A DNA stretch of 64,000 bases, taken from the NCBI GenBank assembly GCA_003255025.1, contig QANY01004052.1, positions 496,001 through 560,000 on the forward strand, written 5' to 3'. The stretch comes from Datisca glomerata (taxonomy: Eukaryota > Streptophyta > Magnoliopsida > Cucurbitales > Datiscaceae). Of this stretch, positions 10,346 to 22,420 are shown in pieces (within the stretch, counting starts at the first letter, position 1; each line of letters starts with the position of its first letter). A program made the translations under genes and the position numbers. The notes under the pieces are model-generated. The model was not told where the DNA came from, made no database searches, and saw only the letters and a list, made by a program, of their open reading frames with translations.

Positions 10346-13170
10346 ACCCAATTTAAGATGCCGTACAATTGTCTGTACTCTCGAAGGAAATACACATACC
10401 ACGACCACCCTTTCATTTCGCCAACATTAATGACAAATTGCTATAATTTACAGCTTAATTATTGAGGTTGTTCAGGTTGTAATTGCACTGTAATTTCTAT
10501 CCCCTCTGATTTGACCTTGTAAACCTTGAAAACAGATATATTCTATTCTCTCTGAACCATATTAATCCATATTATATATGTTCTTTTATTTTTGTAACAT
10601 CGTCCTTATAGATTCACACATTTACCCAAAATCCTAATATTTGACCACAGTCAACCACCAAAACCCCTACTTTAAGTAACGCATTAGGCTTTATTAACCC
10701 TGAGTAATTAACAGCAAAAGCAACTTTTAATCCTTAAAGTGACTTGTAATCATTGAGTAACTTTTGGACCTGGAAAATTTATTAGAAATAAGTATTTATT
10801 TTATCAGTAGACTTAAACTCACTGTAAGAAGTTGATTTATATGATTACTATCATTTCAAATTAAAATATGGATCAACATTTGCTGGCTGTCAACCATGAC
10901 CTTTCCCTACTATACTTCTTCTGTCCCCCCAAAACTCCATAACATCAAAAAGTTAAGACAGAAGCCAGCTGCTATGTCATCTGTTTTTTTTTTCAAATCC
11001 TTTTAGAAGATAATTTTTTAGATTTATGTTATTTTCTATAAAAAATACACCTAAAATTTCGTTTTATAATAAATTTTCTTATTGTTTAAAAATAACATTT
11101 TAAAGCTAGTTAAGATTGGAATACAAATTCCATAAATAAATTTTGCCATATTTTTTACTTCACGAAAATAAAGTATGGTATCACTATTCAGATTTTATAG
11201 CTTCTTATAGCGACCAATGACTTCGTGATGTGTATATGGATGAGAATATTAACGAGTGAAAAATGTGCGTGACTTGTTAAATAACTTGTAATTAGTTGAG
11301 TTTTTAACTTACATAATTAAATGCTGTTAGCGTAAAGATGTAGCTAAATTTTCTCTTAAAATAAGATTACTTATAATAAAAATATGTAAATGCATCTAGA
11401 AATCCTAACAAAGCTACCACTTTTATAACAGTATCGTTGTAAAAGATCTAAGTTAAATTGACAACTCATAGGATGTGTAAATTTCATAAAATTTAATTAT
11501 GCGGATATATTAATTATTAAAAAACAAACAAATAGAATATATGTCTATCAAAATGTAGGGGAAAAGATTTTTGACAGAGTGAGAGTTACGTAAGGCTTTA
11601 ATTGACAAGTTGTTCTTGTACAACGAAAGAAACACATCGCTATGATGCAATGTAATGGGTCAAGAGTCTAAAGACAAGAAAGGGTAGAGTGTAGCCCCAA
11701 GAATGGGCGTGGCTAAAGAACATTTCCGAAGAGAGAAGACGTCCAAAAGGCTTGAGGTTATAAAAAGATATGGCAATGGCTGCCTTCACAACTAACTTTT
11801 GATTTACAGTAGTATTACTATTAGTAGTAGCTAGGATTATCACTATCAACTCTGGCCGCCAATGTTGATAGTAATAACGCATCATCTTTACCTTTCACTG
11901 CGAAATTCGAAGCTCATTGGACAGTTTCTCATGTTATCAGAAACTAAAAGTACCTACACTGCATTAATTCCAACCTTATTAATTTGGGTAAAGTTCTTAC
12001 TGTGATGATGATGTTACAGTGTCTGAGATCCTTTCACGCAACAGCTGCATGACGATATCACAGTTCTTTGCTCTCTCTCGATCGTGATCTAATACATAAT
12101 TAAATAGTTTTAAAATAAAAAAGTATACCTAATTATTAATTTATTCCACAGCTTGTTGTTATTTTCAACTATTTGTTTTCCGTTTCTTAACCATTTAATC
12201 AAATTAATCAAACTAAATATGTTTCACAATTGATTAAATTTTATTCATATATTCTATAGTTTTGAAATCGAATAACCATAATCAGTTTTTGGTGGAAAAA
12301 AATAATGTCATGTTTTTTATCACTATTTAATATCACAAAAATGATAATAATTGAGAGAGTATAGCTCAATTCAGTTCGTCAGAATTTAAATTCATTTACA
12401 GAAACACAAGTTTCATCTACATGTAAGATCGTTGAAGATTTTAGTTGATTGTTAATTTAAAAATTTATAAATTTAACTAGATACACATCTGAAACACAAA
12501 CGTTATCTCAAAAGTCAGATATTTGTGTACATATACGATACGAGGGTTGTACACTTCTAGTACATTAATACATAAAATATGTGTACATATACCAATTTTA
12601 CATACGAATGGAAATAGGGAGTGGTTTTAAGCTTTAACAGTGAGAGGGGGTAACGGAGCAAAGGGGAAATTGTCGTTAAGTGTAAGTGTTAAAATAATGG
12701 AGCTGTAGTCTGTACGGTGACTGACTGTTGATGGGGAAATAAAGCAAAGGCTGTGAATTACTGAAACACCGTTCCGTCGAACGACGCCAATCTCGGGCGC
12801 CTCTCTATCTCTCTCTCTCAAGCAAAAGATTTTATGGACTTTCACTTTTTTTGTAGCTAATGAAAAAAAAAAACATACGAAAGAAAGTACCGCGCGTAAT
12901 GAGCATGAGATATATCAATCTCTCTGACTGTTGACCAGAAGCCACGTGGATCTCTTTCAACTGGTTCTACCATTCATTCCCTATCGATTATAACATGTTA
13001 GTAAGAATAAAAAAATGCATTTAAACATTCCTCTGAATTATTTAAATGCGTCTTGTAAAAGAATAGTTCAAAACAAATATGAATTGAATATAATAGTGAG
13101 AGGGAGAATATGAAAGAGTGTAAATGTGTTAATATCGACTCTTGTACTCGGTTACATCAACTTCTAATCA
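10346..13170. other. AT-rich intergenic region without a supported gene
   Basis: Short frames exist on the - strand at 11640-11885 and 12627-12845, but they show no domain or conserved motif and their base use matches the surrounding spacer. A G-box core CACGTG lies at 12952-12957. No repeat structure or RNA gene was recognised. Confidence 0.5.
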
Positions 13171-13740
13171 TCTATATTATATTAAAAGTGATTTAAATTG
13201 AAGAAATTTTTTATTTTTTTAACCTTTAAACTCCTTTAAAATATTATATAAATTAGGTATTTCACATATTTCTTCTATATAATAATTTTATTAAATATTT
13301 CACAAATTAAATATTTGTGTGACTAAGAACATTAATGTTCGTGAAAATTAATTTTGTGATCTTTTTATATACAAGAAATATTTGTTTTTAGTTTATAATT
13401 TTTTCATTAGAAGTTTGTAGAGTTATTATGTAAAGTTATTATTTTCAACATGAAAACCATAAATAAATTTAGAGAATAATATTAATATATTTTCTAACAG
13501 TTTAATATATAATCATTTCTTTAAGCTGTGACAGATTAATGAAAATAAAATTATTTTCTATAATATTCAAAAAACAGAATGCTATATTGTATATTTCAAG
13601 CATCAATCTAATTTTGAATTTAACTCCTCTTATTTTATGTGCATTGTGTTCCAGCACTATAATTTATAATATATACAATATCTAAAATCTATAACATGCA
13701 ATGCACATTGCTTGGTGAGAGATTTCTGTTATTTAACTAG
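13171..13740 (+). mobile_element. Helitron-like non-autonomous copy 1
   Basis: Starts TCTATATTATATTAAAAGTG directly after an A, the usual 5' end of plant Helitrons (TC, insertion between A and T). Near the 3' side is a hairpin GCAATG-CA-CATTGC (13699-13712), and CTAG closes at 13737-13740. The hairpin-to-end distance is longer than usual, so the exact end is uncertain. Internal text aligns with copies 2 and 3. Confidence 0.5.
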
Positions 13741-13922
13741 GGAGTATGATTAATACGTTAATTGATTCAAGATCCAATATATATTTAAGTTTGTAAATAT
13801 TAAAATTTAGTACATTTTGTCTTATTTAGTAGTAAAGAAAAAAATGAATATGCTTAAGTTTTTCTATGTAGTTGACAAATCAACAATGAAATTAGACTAA
13901 TCACATGCAATGCACGTTCGTT

Positions 13923-14586
13923 TCTGTTAATATATTAAAAGAGGCTTAAAACGGGCTTAAATGAGAGAAGTTTTTATTCTCCTTTTTACCTTTTGATAGT
14001 TTCTTAAAATTTGGTACAATTTAGGTATTTTAAATTTTCTCATTTAATTCCTAAATGAAAGTTTGTTTTTTCTTAATAATTTGTTTGTTAATGATTAGTA
14101 AAATTAAATATTTTTATAGTGTTATGTAATTATATACATGAATATCTATACATATGAACGATATTTTATACAACAAATATTTATTTTGAAGTCAATAATA
14201 ATTTGTTCATAAAAATTTGTAAATTAATTTTTTTTTAATATTTATGTTATCAGGAACATGAAAATTCATATAAATAGATTTAGATAAATGCATTAACATT
14301 TGTCTTAATAAAAGAAACCATTCCTTAATATGATGATTATTTATTGAAAATATGACAAATTGGTCAAATAAAATCATTTCCAATGCTATTCAAAGAGGAG
14401 TGCTATGTTGTATAATTCAACATTATAAACAAGTTAATATATTTTATTATTATTATCATTTTATTTTTAGTTTAGATTTCTTATAAATCTTCAAATAATG
14501 TATATATATTAACATTAATATTAATTTTAAATCCTACGTATATTTAAACTTATTTAATACATGCGAAGCACATACTTCTTGACTAG
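13923..14586 (+). mobile_element. Helitron-like non-autonomous copy 2
   Basis: Begins TCTGTTAATATATTAAAAGA and ends with GCGAAGCAC, a GAAG/CTTC stem and CTAG at 14583-14586. The text about 120 bp before the end (a variant of AAATTGGTCAAATAAAATCA followed by AATGCTATTCAAAG) has clear counterparts in copies 1 and 3. No coding capacity. Confidence 0.5.
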
Positions 14587-15091
14587 GTATTTCACCTTTA
14601 TTCTCATTTAATTCATTTAATAAAATATTATTTTGTATCCAATAATAATTTATTTATAATTAGTAAAGTAAAATGTTTCAATAATATTATAAAATTAGAA
14701 ACATGAATTTTCATAAAGATCGATTTCGAGATGTTTTATGTAAGGGTATTTAATTTTAATTTAATAATAATTTTTTAATTAGAAGTTCATAAATTAAATA
14801 TTATTAATATTTATGTCATCAAAAATAAGAAATACATAAAATATATTTTAATTACGAGAAATTATTTTTTACGATTATGAAAAATTGATGAAATAAAGTT
14901 ATTTTCTATACAATTCAATGAACACTATAATTTTAAGATTATACACAAGCTACTATTATTAATTTTTTAATTTTATCATAGATTAATAATTTTTAAAAAT
15001 GATGTATTTATTTTATCTTTAATATTAATTCAAATCCGATATATGTATTTTAAATTGGTTGAACACGTGCGAGCACATACTTTTCAACTAA
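14587..15091 (+). mobile_element. Helitron-like non-autonomous copy 3
   Basis: Abuts copy 2. Its 3' end has a perfect hairpin GTGC-GA-GCAC followed about 11 bp later by CTAA (15088-15091), which fits the CTRR end of Helitrons. Internal segments such as AAATTGATGAAATAAAGTTA match the other two copies. The 5' end is not a clean TC, so it may be truncated by copy 2. Confidence 0.45.
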
Positions 15092-16780
15092 CGTAATAAA
15101 AAAGAGTCTAAAATGGTTACATGAGATTTGATTCTTTCTAACCATTTGTACAACTTAAAAACACGATATGTGGGTTCGGGGAGGATGTGATTTTTGTCGT
15201 ATCTGCAATTGTTACTATAAGAGCAATCATATCCGTTGACTTTCTTTGACAGTCACGCTTACTTGACCGTATTAACCATCCAATTTCTCTTATCAAATTG
15301 GTTCGGGGCTTTACTTTAGATGATCTGGCTGAACAACTCTTTAACCTCCTTACACTTTTAAATATAAAATAAATATATATGCTTCATAATATATTTAAGT
15401 GCATGGTACAAAGATGAATGCGACATAATTTTAACTTAAATAGGCTTACTGAATTTGTGCTACCATGAGTTATATCAAAACTAATTTCTTGATTTTTTTT
15501 CCTCTTAATTGTACTCACGTTATATTTAGGCCTTAAAAATATGAAGAAAATGAAAATAAGAGGAAAGTTAAGAGAAATATGGAGGAAGGGCAAGGAAAAT
15601 TATTAGTAGGACACCATTATTTATCTTTTCATATTTCAATGATTTCAAACAATATGTTCATTTGTATATTTTTGTTGGTATTTAGATTATCTTTTGTCAA
15701 CAAAAGGTGATTTTTACCCGGTGTGAGTTATTGAACTTTCATTTAACGGTTCAAATCAATTTTTGACAAGAATAAAAAGAAAAAATAATCAATGATTTTG
15801 CCTAATATGAATAATTAAATTTTAACGACTCTCAAGATCAGACATAACACTCTATACTATTAAAGACAAACTAAATAATTCACTTTCCCTACTAAATTTC
15901 AAGGCCATAACTGCTCACTGCTCAAAGTAGTATTACTTTTCTGTGGTTAAGGGTTAGTCCAAAAGCTAGATTGACATGCAAAAGATTAACTTTAATTTAC
16001 TTTAGATTGCTACTAAACAGTGTGTGTTAGCAGCGTTGTTAATGCTCGAGCACACATTATTAACTGTTGTATTTTTTTAAGCATAACTTTCTATTCTTGT
16101 TTAAACGATCGAGTGCTTACACTGAAGGAGCGTTTGTTTGTTTTTAATTAAAGAAAAGAAAATAGCTAGGCGACATACAATTTATTCATTCAACCCACCA
16201 AATTCACTGTCAAATTTAGTAATTATAACAAATTAAGTTATCTAATACAAGTAAAAGATATTTTAAAATCGCAATTGATAATGATTTCGTATCTATTTCT
16301 GTAAGTTGGATATAATAATTAATATTAAAATATACATTGATTTTAATGATTTTTAAAATGTAAATACAAACAAAAGCCTCGTGAAGCGAGAAGTAAAAGG
16401 AAGGATAGAAGGATGAGTGTTGAGAAGGGCAAACTCAGGCTTTCTTTCATTCATGCCTCTATTCACACCTTCATACCTGCGTCATAATTTTAATCCCCTA
16501 GAAATAACATTTTTTCAAAATAAATGATTTTTTTAAATTTCATTAACAAACACGTTTCTTGATTAAAATTTCTACTCATTATTTAAGTTTTTAATTCGTC
16601 GTTTTAATAATTATAAAAAAATTCCAAATCGATAAAACGACAAAATCCAAAAATCTGTCAGAAATATCTGCTACTACAGTCACAGTCAGGTTCTATTTTT
16701 ACCGGAAATAGCCGGTTATTTTCCGGTTTCTCGAAACCTATACTTCCATCACTAACCCAATCTCTCTCTCTCTGGATTCT

Positions 16781-16785
<5 letters not shown>
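15092..16785. other. AT-rich intergenic and promoter region upstream of the BELL gene
   Basis: No gene, RNA or repeat could be supported. The - strand frame at 15384-15593 is Leu/Phe rich without motifs. The proximal part must hold the BELL gene promoter, but I could not fix a TATA box or start site. Confidence 0.5.

Positions 16786-16826
<41 letters not shown>
16786..16826. repeat. (GA)n microsatellite in the presumed 5' leader of the BELL gene
   Basis: An uninterrupted AG/GA dinucleotide tract of about 41 bp, some 360 bp before the main start codon, with further CT-rich tracts at 16761-16773 and about 17090-17102. Such GA/CT tracts are known targets of plant BBR/BPC factors; binding here is inference. 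Confidence 0.9.
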
Positions 16827-16827
<1 letters not shown>

Positions 16828-17050
16828 GATAGAGAGGCAAAAGAAATATATTTGTTTTCTTTGGTGAAATTGAAGTGAAAGAGTTGGTGTTAGTGTGTGA
16901 GGACTGAGGATCCGTGAAGTGTGAGAAATCCCATGCCCTCTCTCCACTCCTATCTTCAATCTTCAATTACTTCACATATCGTCACTGTTTTTAAAACCCT
17001 GAACCACAGTCTTAACTTTGCAGAGCTCCAGTCCAGTTGTAGAAATTTTC

Positions 17051-17236
17051 ATGATTGTAGCTATCCTCTCATTTAATCCCCATCTCATCCTCTCTCTCTC
17101 TTTAACTTATCCATACCCACAAGATCTCCTTTTCTCTCTCCATCACTATCCTTTTAATTGGTTCTTGCTGGGGGTGGAGGTCTATGGCGGAGGGATTCGA
17201 GGCCAGTCATGTCCCACAGCAAAGCAGAAGAGATAA
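17051..17236 (+). CDS. Upstream ORF overlapping the BELL start codon
   Basis: An ATG at 17051 opens a frame of 61 codons that ends with a stop at 17234-17236, 50 bp beyond the BELL start (17184) and in a different frame. If transcription starts upstream of 17051, ribosomes using this ATG would bypass the main start, so it would lower translation. The peptide is hydrophobic and Leu/Ser rich without a recognisable motif. Whether it is in the mature leader is not shown by the sequence. Confidence 0.35.
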   Translation: MIVAILSFNPHLILSLSLTYPYPQDLLFSLHHYPFNWFLLGVEVYGGGIRGQSCPTAKQKR

Positions 17237-20200
17237 GCTAAGAGTCGTCACTAGTACTGCCTCCCAGAACCACCCTATAGAAACCGGACCTAATTTTTTA
17301 CTACCTTTATACGACGTTCCATCATCGTTAATCTCCTCCGACTTGCCAACTTACGCTGCCACCTGTCAAGACTTCCATAACCAACCCAGCCCACCCTCCT
17401 CGCACACATCTTGTGTTGTCAAAGAAGAAGGCGTTAATTTTATGGGGTTTTTTGGAAATACAGTGAACCACAACAGCAACGCCTCGCCTTCTTCTACTTC
17501 AACAACTTCCCATCATCATCATCATCATCATCATCACCATCAAAACCCAAATCATGCTTATAGCTATGTTCATCATCACCAATCATCATCTTCTAATTTT
17601 CCTTCAAATCCAACGGCCTCTATTCATCCACACATAAACAATCACCCTTTCGTTAATTATTCCCAAAGGGATTTCGGAGATCAGTTAATGATGTTTAAGC
17701 CAGAGCCCTTATCTCTCTCCCTGTCTTCTTCTCACCTTAACAACCACCAACTGGAACTCAATCTTCAACGATATGGCAGCTCTTCAATTTACAACTCTAC
17801 TACAGATGATCACATAGTTGCTGGCCCGAATAATGATCATTACCATTTGTCGAGAAGCTCGGTTCCTTTAGGTCCGTTTACGGGTTACGCTGCGGTTCTG
17901 AAAGGGTCGAGGTTCTTGAAGCCGGCTCAGCAATTGTTGGAGGAGTTCTGTGGTGTTTGGTGTGAGGGAATTCGCAAGGAAAAGATCGTTTTGGATCATA
18001 ATCTAATCGATCCATCTAATTTGGAGTGTTTGGCCGGAAGTGGAAACCTCGGTGATGATCCTATTGGTTGTGGAGATGGAGGTGAGAGTCGGAGGACGAA
18101 GTCTAGGCTGATTTCACTGCTCGACGAGGTTCGTTGACTGCTTCGGTTTTACTATTTTTATATCTGTGCGTATAATATTGTTATTAATTCGAATCTAAGA
18201 GTGCATTAAATATGTTGGTGATAGCACATAGTTGAGTTGGTTCAATTTTTTATGTGAATTAGAATCTTGTAGTAAAGTAAAGAAAAGATGGCCATGGTGA
18301 TCGCAAAATAATCTTCTTTTTTTCCAGGGAAAAAGTGATTCGAGGGAATATATGCACAAATATTGCCTGATTGAAGTGTCTGATCAGATGTGACAATGTA
18401 TCGATATTCGTATTAATCATGTGCTTACTACCTTACGCGATTGAATTATTTTGTTTAAAAAGATCTTTAGTCTAAAATATAAGTGATGCAACAATAAATT
18501 TCTTCTATAATATGAGTTAGACACATGCAATTAAATCCTCTAAATATGCACTTTAAGAATTACAGGCTCGAGTCATATTTAATTTAATTTTCTACCGTCA
18601 TATGATCTATAAATTTGAAAAAAAGGGTGCAAGTGGATACATGAGTATATATGCGGCCTGTTTTTTGTGATATTAAATATTAGTTTGGAGTGGTTTTTTG
18701 TGATATTGATTTATAATTTCTTAATATCATATATGTCTGTCTGGAAGAATTGAAATACATATGTCACGGGTAGAAAATTATGCTGTAAATGTACTATGTT
18801 GTCTCAAATGTATAGTAGCTTCCTAATCAACAGCACTGAATTAGGAAGTTAAGTTATTTTTCTAATATGGAGTTTGCTTGGTTCTTCATGTCAACTAGGT
18901 TTACAGAAGGTATAAGCAATACTATCAGCAGATGCAGGAAGTAGTAACATCATTTGAGTGTGTTTCTGGGCTCAGTAATGCGGCTCCCTACGCGTACTTG
19001 GCTATCAAAACCATGTCCAAGCATTTCAAGTGCTTAAAGAATGCTATCTCAGACCAGCTTCAGTTCACTAATAATAATAAGGCTCAAGCTCAGTATAGTC
19101 ATAAATATCTTCCCGGCGCAGGCTTTCTCGATCAGCAACCTGTTTGGCGTCCTCAAAGAGGACTCCCCGAACGTGCAGTATCCGTCCTCAGGGCATGGCT
19201 GTTCGAACACTTCCTTCACCCGTAAGTACTTTACTGAGATATTCATAACTGCGAACTGATCATATTATGGAAAATCTGAATGGATATTGTTTTATGACAG
19301 TTATCCTACAGATACAGACAAGCTTATGTTGGCAAAACAAACTGGCTTATCACGGAGCCAGGTCTGTCGATTACAGATTATCGATTACTCGTCTTGTTGT
19401 TTTTAAATTTCCCATTGCAATGAAAATGCGAAATTTCCACTGGTAAGCTAATGAGAAAAGAAAAAAAATGAAATTTAGACTCAAACTATGTTTTTAACGA
19501 TTGCCGCCCTCTTATTTGAAAAATTTCCGTTAACTTGATGCTTGCTGACCAAAATATTTTACTAGACTGCGTTTTAGTTAGTATTAATCTCAATGTCAGA
19601 ATGTTAGACATTAGTTTAGCAAGGACAACTTAGTATTTTCTCTCATGTTACATGACACATTTTGTTAAAATTAGCCGACGATCCAAATATCGTTTTTTTC
19701 TTTTCCATCACTGGTCTATCCAGTGTAATTTCCTATTTAAAACAGTTTTATTTAATTTGGGGTTAAAACAGGTATCTAATTGGTTTATAAATGCAAGAGT
19801 GAGACTTTGGAAGCCAATGGTTGAAGAAATACACATGCTCGAAACAAGGCAAGCCGAAAAAACGTCGAGTCGGGATCATCTACCTTCAGCAAACTCTGTT
19901 ATGCCCGATAACCCGTCTACTTCAACCCAACAGGTACAAGACATATCCTCCAAACGAACTAGAAATCATGAACTTCATGATCATCTACCTGTGGGGAACG
20001 GTGAGCTATTGAATTTATCAGCTTACAACAACTTATCAAGTCACCCGCATGTGGACGTTAGTGTCAGCATCGCAGGTGGTGGCCGTGGTGGTGGCCATGG
20101 TGGGGTTTCTCTAACACTCGGTCTTCACCAGAATAATAACTGTATTGGTCTATCAGAGACATTTCCGATAAATGCAGTTCAACGGTTCGGCCTAGGCCTC

Positions 20201-20308
20201 GAGGACAACGGTGATAGTTACGTCATGGGTGGTTTTGATCATGGGCAAAGTCGACATTTTGGTCGGGACGTTATCGGAGGACAACTACTGCACGATTTCG
20301 TGGGCTGA
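17184..20308 (+). CDS. BLH9: BEL1-like homeodomain protein, BELLRINGER/PENNYWISE type
   Basis: TALE homeodomain transcription factor; in Arabidopsis BLH9 pairs with KNOX proteins in the nucleus to maintain the shoot meristem and pattern inflorescence and fruit. Coding exons by GT-AG junctions with matching phase: 17184-18128, 18899-19221, 19301-19361 and 19772-20308, giving 621 aa. The N-terminus carries the [13 protein letters not shown] motif of the BLH8/BLH9 group, a run of ten His (about residue 112), a LSLSLSSS motif, PLGPFTGYA and the SKY box ([17 protein letters not shown]). Exon 2 holds the BELL domain ([11 protein letters not shown] to [10 protein letters not shown]) and the homeodomain start ([20 protein letters not shown]). 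Exons 3 and 4 give the PYP loop extension and recognition helix ([15 protein letters not shown]). The C-terminus has the ZIBEL motif VSLTLGL and ends [16 protein letters not shown], like BLH9. All elements are intact. Paralogue BLH8 is the alternative. Confidence 0.92.
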
Positions 20309-22004
20309 AGATGATGACTTTTGTTGGATATTGACAATGTTTTAAACTATGTGTGCTTGTGTTTACCTGACTGCCATACTTGCACCTTGAACAAGAGTTG
20401 CCAAAATTTATTTCGGTTGATTTAATGTTGTAAAAGAAACGGTAATTGGCGCATGTCTGACATGATATAGTACGAAAGAGTGGAAGGTTAACAATATTAA
20501 TCATACATCACTTTTCATCCTTTAATAACTTTAATTGTATATGCAATTCGTTTATTTAAACAGTTAAAAATTATGATAACTTAAAATACATATTTTTTTA
20601 TATAAAATACTATTAAAAGAGTTATTTTATATTGATCAAGTAATTAATTAAATTTAAGTGATTAAGTGATATGATAATTATTCATAGATCATTTGTTAAA
20701 TCATTTAATGAGTTGTAGAACACTAATTATAAATAGTTATTACATAAATTGATCATTTTAAATTTAATTAATTATTTAATCATTTTAAAATCATTCTTAT
20801 TAAAAAACTTACATATCAAAAATTGATTTGATAGTCCAGACGAGCTAGCACAAAATACAAATCAATTAATTAACATCTACTCGAAATTTTTTGTTTGGTC
20901 AAGGGAAGTCAATCTATTAATCAAACGGAAAGAAATTCAAATCTCGCTCAAGAAAATGAGACTGAAAAATAAAATCAGTAAAAATAGGCCGGGCTTGACA
21001 AGTACAAGAGTGAGCTAAGACGTTTTTAGATCTTGTACAATACATAAAATTAATGCTCCACACCCCAAAGAACCCCATAAGCTTCAGGCTTAAGCACCGA
21101 ATCCAATCCACCCACGAAATTGGCATAAAACCCACCGCCACCAAATTAAGCAATGAAAACAATCCTTTTGATTATTCTCGATGGGCAGAGAGGTGTGTAC
21201 TTCGCTACTTTAATTTTGCATAGGTGTTCCTTATGAATTTTAAATCAGAATAATTTTGTTCAAAGAATAGGAGAAATCGTGTATTGAATTATTTGTATCG
21301 ACATGAAAGTTTTGTATATGTAAATTATCGTGCATTGTATTGCGGCCAGATATTAAAATTAGAAAATATTTTTGAAAATCAAATGCATGCTCATTTTTCA
21401 CTTTCTTAAGAAAGCATTTTGCTTTTTGTGAAGGCATGCACTTAATGATTGGTGTTGAAAAGCGTAAAGAACAGAAACCAATATATGATTGTTAAGCTAA
21501 AAGATGCTAGATAATAGAGAAACTTTTGGTAAATTTTAAACAGAAACCAACATGAAATTGAAATACAAAAATAGACGCTTAATTAATATAAATAATGATG
21601 TGATATGATTTGAGCGTAAAATACATAATACAAACCATAATTAAATAGGAATAAACTACAATATAATACATGTTAATTAAATAGGAAGAGATTTCTGATC
21701 CACTCATTAAAAAAAAAGCAGTCAAGGAAGAACAATCATCGTCCAAGAAATTAAAAGCAAGGGTCCCTTTCATATAATTAGTGAGAAAAGAACAGAACCA
21801 AAGGATGATTCTGATTGAAGCACCTTATCATGGCTTAGGCTTTCATACTTTAAATTATTTTATTATTATTTTTGGAATGCTTGAGGAATAAATCATGCTT
21901 AAATTTAAGTTTAAGCAGTCTTATAAATGCTGAGATTTTATTAACACATTTAGACTATCAAACTTGTTCTCAAGTTTCCTCTTTTAGTATATTTCATTCA
22001 TTAT
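20309..22004. other. AT-rich intergenic region between the BELL gene and the miR2111 locus
   Basis: No gene is supported. A - strand frame at 20917-21162 is not recognisable and breaks on both sides. A TATA-like TATAAAT lies at 21922-21928, about 85 bp before the miR2111 stem, and could be its core promoter. I searched the 450 bp upstream by eye for the PHR1 site GNATATNC and found only a near match (GTATATTT at about 21988). Confidence 0.5.
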
Positions 22005-22110
22005 TATTGGGTAAGGACTGGGTAATCTGCATCCTGAGGTTTAGATCACAAGATTTGATCATCATTGTTTATAGCCCTTGGGATGCAGATTACCTCTTCC
22101 TTTCTTTCAG
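22005..22110 (+). ncRNA. MIR2111: miR2111 precursor hairpin
   Basis: The 5' arm 22023-22043 starts TAATCTGCATCC and ends TGAGGTTTA; all 21 positions agree with the miR2111 sequence I know. The 3' arm 22074-22094 (GCCCTTGGG then ATGCAGATTACC) is its star: with 22021 paired to 22094, 14 consecutive pairs form, then two G-U wobbles, three pairs and a short mismatched end, and the two products show 2-nt 3' overhangs. The loop is 30 nt. Outside the duplex, AAGGACTG and TCTTCCTTT extend the stem partly. In known plants miR2111 is induced by phosphate starvation and targets Kelch F-box transcripts (TOO MUCH LOVE in legumes), moving from shoot to root to control nodulation. Only one copy is present here, although some plants have clusters. 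Confidence 0.93.
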
Positions 22111-22420
22111 TTAATCAGCCAATTATTGTAAGGAAGTCATTGTTTTCCATATAATATGGCATGTTTCACTACATTACAATATCATGTCATCTGATGACTT
22201 TGGTATTTCTATCTTAATCGTACTTTTTATTATTATTATTATAATTATTTACTCTATCAAGAAATGCACTAATAGGTTACACCTTAATTATCAAAGTCAA
22301 AAGAAAAATATACATCTACAATAACAAAAATCATTATTACATTTATTGATTTTTTACAGCATAATATAATTAATCTAAATGAAAAAGTTTTAATTATATG
22401 ACAATAATTAATTTATTTAA

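Noticed and set aside
16658..16966. - strand open frames across the GA tract
   Set aside because: Their LSLSLS repeats come from the dinucleotide tract; no motif, and the region is the presumed leader of the BELL gene.
20917..21162. Possible LINE RNase H fragment on the - strand
   Set aside because: Only a vague RSKNVLAHS resemblance; no catalytic pattern and no continuation on either side.
21872..22114. Open frame of 80 codons covering the miR2111 hairpin
   Set aside because: No protein motif; the sequence is explained by the microRNA stem.
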